Below, one piece after another: positions 1 to 8,000 of a stretch of 10,230 nucleotides of DNA. The stretch comes from Saccoglossus kowalevskii (lineage: Eukaryota > Hemichordata > Enteropneusta > Harrimaniidae). Location: contig NW_003147279.1 in assembly GCF_000003605.2 (NCBI RefSeq), forward strand, positions 171,276 through 181,505. Reading direction: 5' to 3'. The notes beneath the pieces are model-generated. The model saw only the letters and a list, made by a program, of their open reading frames with translations. It was not told where the DNA came from and searched no databases. Position numbers and translations under genes: made by a program. Every line of letters begins with the position of its first letter. The stretch's first letter is position 1.

Positions 1-84
1 TTTTTTTATAGTGATCATTATAGTCTAATGTTTAGAATGTCAAAATATGTTCTCTTTTATTTTAATTTTGAAAGTTTTACTCAG

Positions 85-252
85 ACGATCGATGAAATAA
101 AACAGTGTAGTGACGTGCCTAGTAACCTGCTAAATAACGAGATAATTCCGACGTCAAATTCTATTTTGTCCAGCGCAGTGTACAAACGTGCGCCGGTAAC
201 TGTGACGACCACGGTGACCAGCTACACCAGAACGGACATATTTAGTATCTAA
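85..252 (+). CDS. Candidate terminal exon of an unidentified plus-strand gene
   Basis: An AT-rich, pyrimidine-containing stretch ending TTTTACTCAG (75-84) resembles a splice acceptor. After it, 55 codons are open to a TAA at 250-252. The segment is visibly richer in CpG and G+C than its surroundings, as coding exons here are. The peptide begins TIDEIKQCSDVPSN and ends APVTVTTTVTSYTRTDIFSI. I recognise no domain. The frame is open further left, to ATG at 28, but that part is T-rich and does not look coding. If real, this gene is convergent with the whirlin-like gene. An AATAAA at 656-661 could be its poly(A) signal. It could also be a chance open frame. Confidence 0.35.
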   Translation, partial: TIDEIKQCSDVPSNLLNNEIIPTSNSILSSAVYKRAPVTVTTTVTSYTRTDIFSI

Positions 253-1536
253 CTCAACCCCATGCACCAAAAATTGTTGTTATCAATGGATAATTTTAGG
301 CGTGAAAATAGCAGCCATTTCACAGGCACTTTAAGGGTAAATCTAGCCTAAATGTTGACAGGAATGTTTTAAACACCTCTAAGTTGTCAAAATGACAGGC
401 AATCACAGGTTTATTTATTTATTATTGTTCCTCAATATCATTAATCTAAACTGTGACATTGTGGTTTTACAAGGCTAACAAAGTTTTGTCATGGTTACAT
501 AAAATACTACACCTCAAGAGAATGGTAAGCCATTCAAATTGCATTTCCCATGACACAATGATGACTACAAAGCTGTGGTGTAAGGATGTTCTGACCAGGA
601 ATATAATTTTGTCCATACATAAATTATTGTGGGGTCAGGTTTTTAAGATACAGAAAATAAAAAAAATTGCAACAATTTCTTGAGTAACAAGAATCTGAAA
701 TGTTTAGAAAAATTGTTTACCAATATGCACACCACAAGTGGTAAATTAATACTGTGAAATAAATGACTTTCTGAACAATAACAAATTTTCCATTAGTCAG
801 AAACTTTCATGCATGCATACCATTGCAGTGTACACTTTAGCTTTGATGTAATATTTCTACTCTAATTGCATCAATCCAGTATTTGAATATATCACCACTG
901 TCAGGGTATTAATCTCTCCATTCCTTGTCCTACAGCTAAATAGTGCTGTCATACACTGAAACATCACAATGACACTAGAGTGAGTTCTAAATTCACGGCA
1001 GACTTATTTATTATATGGAAATTTTCAGAAAATATACAGACACTTCTCACCACCAAATAACTTACAGAATGAAAAATCTTGTAGCCTCTACACCAAAATA
1101 TTACAAAAAAACAGATTTTCAGTAAAAGATAACTTCCATATGTACAAAATATATTACAAATTCTTTGTTCTAAATTTACATATCTTTGAATAATAACACA
1201 TGAACTTTGACCCATGTCAATGTTTGAACTTTGACCTGATTGGGAAGGACTTCAAATTATCTATTAAAATATTGACCTATTCCTCCACCATGTGAAAATA
1301 TCACTTTGATATGAAATGATAATATACATACCATGCAAGCTTGCTAACAACTAGCAACTAAGGTTGATGGTATATGTCAAATCATTATGATTCAGTATGA
1401 CAAATATTCTACATAATTATATTATAGACAAATTTACAAATGAGGTGAAAGAAGCTAATTTATTAAATTATTGATATTTCACAATTTTTTAATTCTATAC
1501 CCAACACTTCTGTCAGACTAGCCACTGGAACATACA
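253..1536. other. AT-rich intergenic stretch, no gene recognised
   Basis: I see no convincing exon on either strand. The open frames at 453-683 (plus) and 964-1215 (minus) have low-complexity, unpatterned translations and no good splice context. AATAAA motifs at 656-661 and near 757 could serve a plus-strand transcript ending here. The only notable site is the pair of DR1-like motifs at 1201-1237. Confidence 0.6.
1201..1237 (-). promoter_or_regulatory. Two DR1-type nuclear receptor-like sites in tandem
   Basis: The 12-base string TGAACTTTGACC occurs at 1201-1212 and again at 1225-1236. Read on the minus strand these are GGGTCAAAGTTCA and AGGTCAAAGTTCA, that is two AGGTCA-like half-sites spaced by one base (DR1), the type bound by HNF4, RXR heterodimers and COUP-TF receptors. 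The copies are 24 bases apart centre to centre. Function is inferred from the motif only; no promoter is evident nearby. Confidence 0.25.
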
Positions 1537-1980
1537 AGCCTCATTTTGATACCACAGTGGCTACTATGGCCTACTAGCCTCGATCAGATATGGCAATATC
1601 GTTACTATGGCCTACTAGCCTCAATCAGATATAGCAATATGGTTACTATGGTTACTATGGCCTACTAGTCTCATTCTATTATTGTGTCGTGGCTACTATG
1701 GCCTACTAACATTCTGATGTGGCACTATGGCCTACTAGCCTCATTCTGGCATGGCGTTGTGGCTACTAACATTCTGCTGTGGCACCATGGTTACTATGGT
1801 CTAATAGCCTTGATCAGATATAGCAATATGGTTACTATGGTTACTATGGCCTACTAGCCTCATTCTATTATGGCGACGTGGCTACTATGGCCTACTAACA
1901 TTCTGATGTGGCACCATGGTTACTATGGCCTATGAGCCTCATTCTGGCATGGCGTTGTGGCTACTATGGCCTACTAACAT
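1537..1980. repeat. Minisatellite of about 39-42 bp units with a 189-bp higher-order repeat
   Basis: Degenerate units share GGCTACTATGGCCTACTAGC followed by either a CTCATTCTGGCATGGCGTTG-like or a CTCGATCAGATATGGCAATA-like tail; shorter variants carry AACATTCTGATGTGGC. The two tail types alternate in blocks. A block starting at 1641 (GGTTACTATGGTTACTATGG) recurs at 1830 with the same order of variants, giving a higher-order period of about 189 bp. No coding potential is seen. Confidence 0.85.
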
Positions 1981-2242
1981 ATATGTTTTATATGCTATCT
2001 TAGCAATATTCTTTTTTTGTCTGACCACTGATGTATCATGCGAGTACTAGTTGTCGCCAAGTCTGAAATTCTCATTTCGCTGTGATAAAAAAACATCCCA
2101 TAATTACTGATAAACTAAATATCATGAGATTTACCATAAATTATTTCACACTAAACTTTACTACTGTGAATGAAATGCATAACACTCATGTGATAAATGT
2201 AACTAAACATTTCTTCATGAAATCAAAGATATATGCAACAGT
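1981..2242. other. AT-rich spacer between two minisatellites
   Basis: About 260 bases of low-complexity AT-rich sequence with no splice-bounded open frame and no recognisable element. The plus-strand open frame at 2082-2273 runs into the next tandem array and has no coding features. Confidence 0.5.
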
Positions 2243-2365
2243 AACAATGGTTGGGTCCAAACGACTGCCATGATATTGTGCTCACCTACATATTACCTGC
2301 ACACCCTCTCTATTACAATGGTTGGGTCCAAACGACTGCCATGATAGTGATACCTCCCTCTATTA

Positions 2366-2417
2366 GGGACGACGTCAAAAAATCAATGTCGGATAAAAAA
2401 CTTAATTCCTTTAGTTT
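2366..2417 (+). repeat. Left terminal inverted repeat of the MITE
   Basis: It pairs with 2765-2816 over 52 bases. The differences are at internal positions 16, 20 and 40. Position 20 looks like CpG decay, CA here against CG in the right copy. Confidence 0.88.
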
Positions 2418-2764
2418 TTTCCAAACCCCCCCCACTGAAACTTAATTGATAAATATTGGTCATGGCGTCAGACTACATTCACCATTAAATACAAATTGAT
2501 AATCGACAGTAGTATTGCATAGCAGTTGGTTGTCGGGTGGGTGTAAAAATATTTTACAAATGCACCTCATTTGACGCACAGATTTACACTCGAACCAAAC
2601 CATTTTTTCTGTTTTTTTTCCTTTTTCGGTTATTTCTGTCCATGATAGGATAGAAAAAAAAAAACGAACTACAAATATACCAAGATTTTTTTGACTTCAT
2701 TAGAAAATAAAATCGTTTTTGTAGGATGGAAACTTTTTGAGGTCAACCCCCCCACCCCACCCCC

Positions 2765-2816
2765 AAACTAAAGGAAATAAGTTTTTTATCCGACATCGAT
2801 CTTTTGACGTCGTCCC
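2765..2816 (-). repeat. Right terminal inverted repeat of the MITE
   Basis: This is the reverse complement of the left end at 49 of 52 positions, ending CGTCCC just before the TTA target duplication. It keeps ATCGATGTCGGATAAAAAAC, with both CpGs intact. Confidence 0.88.
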
Positions 2817-3308
2817 TTACAATGGTTGGGTCTATATGACTGCCATGATATAGTGATCACCTACATATTGCCTGAACCTCCCTCTATTACAATGGTTGGG
2901 TTCATATGACTGCTTTTATATAGTGATTACCTACATATTACATGCACACCCCTTCATTACAATGGTTGGGTCTATATGACTGCCATAGTGATCACCTACA
3001 TATTACATGCACACCCCTTCATTACAATGGTTGGGTATATATGACTGCAAGGATACATTGATCACCTACATGTTGCCTGTACACCCCTTCATTACAATGG
3101 TTGGGTCTATATGACTGCAAGGATACATTGATCACCTATATATGCATGTACCTCCCTCTATTACAATGGTTGGGTCCATATGACTGCCATGATATTGTGC
3201 TCACCTACATACTGCCTGCACCTCCCTCTATTACAATGGTTGTGTCCGAACAACTGCCATGATATAGTGCTCACCTACATATTACCTGCACACCCTATTA
3301 CAATGGTC

Positions 3309-4772
3309 TAAACTTATTTGCATATGAAAGATTGATCTGAATTTCTGTTACAAACAAATTTAACAACAGGAAAGAAGGAAATATAATAAAAATAAATAAT
3401 TGAAATAAAACATGACCACAGTCAATATAGAACAATAGTTCTTAAATATATAATAAACTTTCTCTGTTTATCTTAAACCCTATTTCCTGTTGGTAGTTAC
3501 AAAATTTGATAGAACAAATTAACTCAAATATAATTCAAATGAGAACCTTAACCAAAACAGAATAATCAACAACAATGTCGTTTTTGAAAATGCTAGGTAA
3601 GTTTAACATTTTAGTTCGGATGGATTTTTCGTTAATTGCACTTTTGACAAAATAACATGGCCTTCAGAAACTATTTGTTTGATAAAATTTTGAAAAATTA
3701 GCATGTACACATGGGTAGCTGCTACAAAGTGACTCATACTACGGTATTGCTTATGATCTCGGAAGCTAAATTTTGGAAATATAAAAAAAATATTCAGTGG
3801 TGGTCGGAAATGATGGAATTTGTATTGAAATTAATAAGGTATATTTTTAGTGTGCGACAACGATCAAATCACTCACATTTGTGACTACTCTAACAGTCAG
3901 CTGAAACCCTTTAAAAAACTTTCACACTAGAAAAAACAATTTAGTTTAAAAATCGACATGATTTTTAAATATCGGTTAATTTAAATTGGAATGAGAGGCT
4001 TCTATTGGCTGATGGAATAATATTGGGACATTTTTAAATGACATCATTGTGCACTGATTAGCTGATTGCACTGTCATTGACATTCATGAATATTTCTAAA
4101 AATCAAGGGAATGGGTTTGTTGTGTTGACAGTATTCATTTATGACTTAAACACTGCAAATTAACAAATTTAGTCTGGAAAACAGAATCTACATATACACT
4201 TGGAATAAATTTTGAGTGGCATACTGTTTTGTAATGGCTGTTCATTACAGAACTACATGTAAGTTGGTCGTTATTTGTTAGAGATAACAAACAAACACTA
4301 TTTTCGTGTTGGAAACGGGTTGGAAAATTAATAGAGCAATCAAAATAATTGAACTTCTACTATACAGCGAGTCAAAATGCAAAATAGCTTGTGTAAAATC
4401 ATTGAATTGGTGAACTTGGCATGTTCAGTGTCTAGAAGACAATGACATAGATGGTTACAGTTCCACCCTAGTAGGTATCACTCTGTATGCAAGCTAATAC
4501 CCTGTATTCGACTGATGATAAAAAAAAAAGTTTTGTTAATTGTCTCAATTATAACTATGTAAACATACAACCTATATGGATAATGCAATGACAAGCTTTT
4601 CCCCAATATCTTAGAAGCTTGAACTTAATTGGCTGCAAACTAATGAGATGTAAATCCAATGCATAAGGCTAAACCAATTACTGTGCCCCAAATGTACACA
4701 CAAAATGTCCACACTTGTATCTTTAAATAAATTGTATTATGAATCATAACAAAATAAAAACTTGGACCCAAA
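3309..4772. other. AT-rich intergenic stretch downstream of the whirlin-like gene
   Basis: I see no supported gene. The one point of interest is at 3575-3602, where a start codon in good context is followed 22 bases later by a consensus splice donor (see findings). Reverse CCAAT boxes (ATTGG) occur around 3986-4026. A short inverted repeat (TTTGTT and AACAAA) lies near 4270-4292. Nothing else stands out. Confidence 0.5.
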
Positions 4773-4778
4773 TTTAAT
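4773..4778 (-). terminator. Possible poly(A) signal (ATTAAA) of the whirlin-like gene
   Basis: TTTAAT on the plus strand reads ATTAAA on the minus strand, about 59 bases past the stop codon. About 60-85 bases further on, the minus strand has a GT-rich stretch (around 4690-4718, containing GTGTGG and TTTTGTGTGT) that could be the downstream element. The 3' UTR would be short. There is no transcript evidence, and a more distal site cannot be excluded. Confidence 0.35.
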
Positions 4779-4836
4779 TCACACACACATCAACTATATT
4801 TGGGTGATACCATGTTATAATAGGGGTCGTGCAACA

Positions 4837-5028
4837 TCAATACCCAAGGGGGTACTTGTTTGTATCGACTACTACAAGTTCCATGGTATCTGTACTCTTG
4901 TTTTTAAAGGCCTCTGCAATAACTTTAGCTGCATCCCTGTGAAGTAGACCTTTAAGACTTTTACCGTTGACACTCATGATCACATGGCCTCGTTTTAGAT
5001 TGCTATTATGGTATGCTGAACCTCCATA
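4837..5028 (-). CDS. WHRN: Terminal exon: C-terminal part of the last PDZ domain and stop codon
   Basis: The exon has 63 codons plus a TGA at 4839-4837. The acceptor is TTTTCTCCACAG ending at 5029, phase 0. The peptide YGGSAYHNSNLKRGHVIMSV continues NGKSLKGLL and then HRDAAKVIAEAF. The His at the start of this last segment sits at the first position of helix B, which in PDZ domains favours class I ligands (S/T-x-hydrophobic C termini). The domain closes with MELVVVD. Only about eight residues follow (TNKYPLGY), so the protein ends just after the PDZ domain, as vertebrate whirlin does. The acceptor lies about 2.7 kb from the previous donor, and the intervening intron is full of repeats. Confidence 0.87.
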   Translation of the reverse strand, partial: YGGSAYHNSNLKRGHVIMSVNGKSLKGLLHRDAAKVIAEAFKNKSTDTMELVVVDTNKYPLGY

Positions 5029-8000
5029 CTGTGGAGAAAAGAAAAACACAAACAATCTGTCATTATTATAACGTCTTTTGCACACAAGGACTAATTATGT
5101 TTTCAGTTGTGTTAATCTGTATTCAAAATAGAGAGAAAAATGAACCAGCCAGAATAGTCATGGAATTTTCTGCTTTCTCATCATTTGTAGTGTTTAGTGA
5201 CACCATAGCAATGTTATCAAAAATATATCCTGTTTGGTTTCACATCATTTCAGGTCATTCACAGGTATTTTGACCAAGTAACCTTTTCACCACAAGTTCT
5301 CACACAAATTCACAAAATTATAGTCCCATTTATAGTCTACACTTTCCTTCAGAAGATTGGGTCAAAAATAGCAAAAATCGTTGAGTAAAAACTGAAAAAT
5401 GTCTCAAATTTTGATTGTTGGCTCCAAAATCAGGGTTAATTTCCAGAAATATTGAAGAACATAAGAAAAAAGGTGCAGGACAATTTTGAGGTGAAGAGGC
5501 TAGTTGTGAAAATTATACCACAATATTTTGTTTAAAAATTGCTATTGAGTGTTTTTGTCCGGTACAAATCACGGTTTTCAAAATAAATTGTGTGACAAAA
5601 TGGGCACATGAGTACATGTTGTGATCTAGAATTAAGTTGATACACTGTTTACTTTATGCTACTGTAAGATACAGTCAAACCTGTGTATAGTGACTACCCA
5701 AGAGACTTTAGTAAAATGTTTTTGATATGGAGGTTGGATTTATTTTTTAACGGATTGCCAACTCGTACATTTGACATAATATTTGTGGAAAAAATATTGA
5801 GATGGTATTGTTGCAACAAAATTATTTATTGGATTTTAGAAATTAAAAACAAAAGTGAATCTACAAATATATTGCTGAAAGAGTAGTGTTCTTTACACAT
5901 AGGTTATTTATATGTATTATGTCTATGGACTGCCTAAAAATGGTCACTATAGGCAGGTGGTTCTTTATATAGGGGTGGTCACTATAGGCAGGTGGTCTTT
6001 ATATAGGGGTGATCACTATAGGCAGGTGGTCTTTATATAGGGGTGTTTACTATAGGCAGGTGGTCTTTATATAGGGGTGTTCATTATAGACATGTGGTCT
6101 TTATATAGGGGTGGTCACTATAAGCAGGTGGTCTTTATATAGGGGTGGTCACTATAAGCAGGTGGTCTTTATATAGGGGTGGTCACTATATTCAGATGGT
6201 CTTTATATGGGGATGGTCACTATAGGCAGGTGGTCTTTATATAGGGGTGGTCACTATAGTCAGGATGTCTTTATATAGAGGTAGGCACTATAGTCAGGTG
6301 GTCTTTATATAGGGGTGTTCATTATAAACATGTGGTCTTTATATATGGGTGGTCACTATAAGCAGGTGGTCTTTATATAGGGGTGGTCACTATAAGCAGG
6401 TGGTCTTTATATAGGGGTGGTCACTATAGTCAGGTGGTCTTTATATGGGGATGGTCACTATAGGCAGGTGGTCTTTATATAGGGGTGGTCACTATAGTCA
6501 GGATGTCTTTATATAGAGGTAGGCACTATAGTCAGGTGGTCTTTATATAGGGGTGTTCATTATAAACATGTGGTCTTTATATAGGGGTGGTCACTATAAG
6601 CAGGTGGTCTTTATATAGGGGTGGTCACTATAAACAGGCGGTCTTTATATAGGGGTGTTCATTATAAACGTGATCTTTATATAGGGGTGGTCACTATAAG
6701 CAGGTGGTCTTTATATAGGGGTGGTCACTATAAGCAGGCGGTCTTTATATAGGGACCGTCACTATAGGCAGGTGGTCTTTATATAGGGATGGTCACTATA
6801 GTCAGGTGGTCTTTATATGGGATGGTCACTATAGGCAGGTGGTCTTTATATAGGGGTGGTCACTATAGGCAGGTGGTCTTTATATAGAGGTAGGCACTAT
6901 AGTCAGGTGGTCTTTATATAGGGGTGTTTACTATAGGCAGGTGGTCTTTATATAGGGGTGTTCATTGTAGACATGTGGTCTTTATATAGGGGTGGTCACT
7001 ATGAGCAGGTGGTCTTTATATAAGGGTGGTCATTATAAGCAGGTGGTCTTTATATAGGGGTGGTCACTATAAGCAGGCGGTCTTTATATAGGGACCGTCA
7101 CTATAGGCAGGTGGTCTTTATATAGGGATGGTCACTATAGTCAGGTGGTCTTTATATGGGGATGGTCACAATAGGCAGGTGGTCTTTATATAGGGGTGGT
7201 CACTATAGGCAGGTGGTCTTTATATAGAGGTAGGCACTATAGTCAGGTGGTCTTTATATAGGGGTGTTTACTATAGGCAGGTGGTCTTTATATAGGGGTG
7301 TTCATTATAGACATGTGGTCTTTATATAGGGGTGGTCACTATGAGCAGGTGGTCTTTATATAAGGGTGGTCATTATAAGCAGGTGGTCTTTATATAGGGA
7401 CCATCACTATAGGCAGGTGGTCTTTATATAGGGGTGGTCACTATAGTCAGGTGGTCTTTTTATAGGGGTGTTTACTATAGGCAGGGGGTCTTTATATAGG
7501 GGTGTTCATTATAGACATGTGGTCTTTATATAGGGACCATCACTATAGGCAGGTGGTCTTTATATAGGGGTAGGCACTGACACAGATTTGGTGTGTACCA
7601 GTGAGACAGTCACACATAGATAACACATAAATGTATCTTCCAAGTGAAAATATCAAAACAAATTGGTGAAAAAGCAAATTACGAATTATTAAAAAAAAAA
7701 CACTTTTTGACAAAATACCTGAATATTGATAACTTTTGGTAAAGGTTGCTTTGTTCCAGCACCTCCCTCCACAGCAATTCCTAGTGTTGGTTTGGTCTTA
7801 CTAATTATCACATGTTCACAATGTATTGGTAGACTATCATCAATACCCCTCTCAATCCTCTCACCCCTCTCAATCCTCTCACCCCTCTCAGCTTCTGAAA
7901 ACTGCAAACAAATATAAGTAAGTCAAAATAATTAACATAAAATACTAACTTAGGGGATTCAATATGAATTAACCAATATACCTTACTTGTCTGACTTAGC

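Larger units (their letters stand above)
2366..2816. mobile_element. Non-autonomous DNA transposon (MITE), probably PIF/Harbinger type
   Basis: The ends are inverted repeats of 52 bases (2366-2417 and 2765-2816) starting GGGACGACGTCAAAA, with three mismatches by my count. The element is flanked by TTA on both sides (2363-2365 and 2817-2819). The surrounding tandem repeat gives the empty site: intact units read CCTCCCTCTATTACAATGG, so exactly one extra TTA was created on insertion. A 3-bp TTA/TWA duplication with G-rich termini is typical of PIF/Harbinger elements. The 347-base interior has no transposase frame; it has C-runs next to both inverted repeats (around 2424-2433 and 2747-2764) and long T and A tracts near 2605-2665. 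Confidence 0.85.
2243..3308. repeat. Minisatellite of about 70 bp units, interrupted by a transposon-like insertion
   Basis: About nine units plus a final fragment, each starting ATTACAATGGTTGGGT and continuing with CATATGACTGCCATGATA, a CACCTACATATT block and a CCTCCCTCT or ACCCCTTC tail. Unit starts fall near 2243, 2312, 2817, 2887, 2957, 3022, 3092, 3160, 3230 and 3296. Between the second and third units lies the 451-bp insertion at 2366-2816. The second unit also lacks about 20 bases internally. Neighbouring units share private variants (for example AAGGATACATTG in the sixth and seventh), a sign of local duplication. Confidence 0.9.
5029..7718 (-). other. Largest intron of the whirlin-like gene (2,690 bases), splitting the last PDZ domain
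   Basis: It runs from donor CAG/GTATTT (7718) to acceptor TTTCTCCACAG (5029), phase 0, between Q and Y of the PDZ domain. It contains a dispersed repeat copy (about 5280-5480) and a repeat-rich element with a 34-bp minisatellite (5676-7590). The rest is AT-rich and unremarkable. The plus-strand open frames at 5013-5273 and 5683-5886 lack coding features. Confidence 0.8.

Noticed and set aside
453-683. 76-residue plus-strand open frame
   Set aside because: AT-rich, ends in lysine- and isoleucine-rich sequence from an A-run, has no splice context and no recognisable domain.
964-1215. 83-residue minus-strand open frame
   Set aside because: Cysteine- and phenylalanine-rich low-complexity translation of AT-rich DNA, and it overlaps the DR1-like sites. 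No sign of coding constraint.
2082-2445. Two overlapping plus-strand open frames
   Set aside because: They run across the 70-bp tandem units and the left end of the MITE, so they are chance frames in repeats.
4837-5028. PDZD7, harmonin or Scribble as the identity of the PDZ domain
   Set aside because: The binding loop TLGIAVEGG with QPLPKVINIQ, GGSA and AAKVIAEAFK follows whirlin's last PDZ more closely than those families as I remember them. A database search would settle it.
5683-5886. 67-residue plus-strand open frame inside the repeat-bearing element, considered as a transposase remnant
   Set aside because: No conserved transposase motif is seen; the translation is low-complexity and starts inside the inverted repeat.
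5935-7580. CRISPR-like regular repeat array
   Set aside because: The repeats are directly adjacent with no unique spacers, units vary gradually, and the array lies in an intron of an animal gene.
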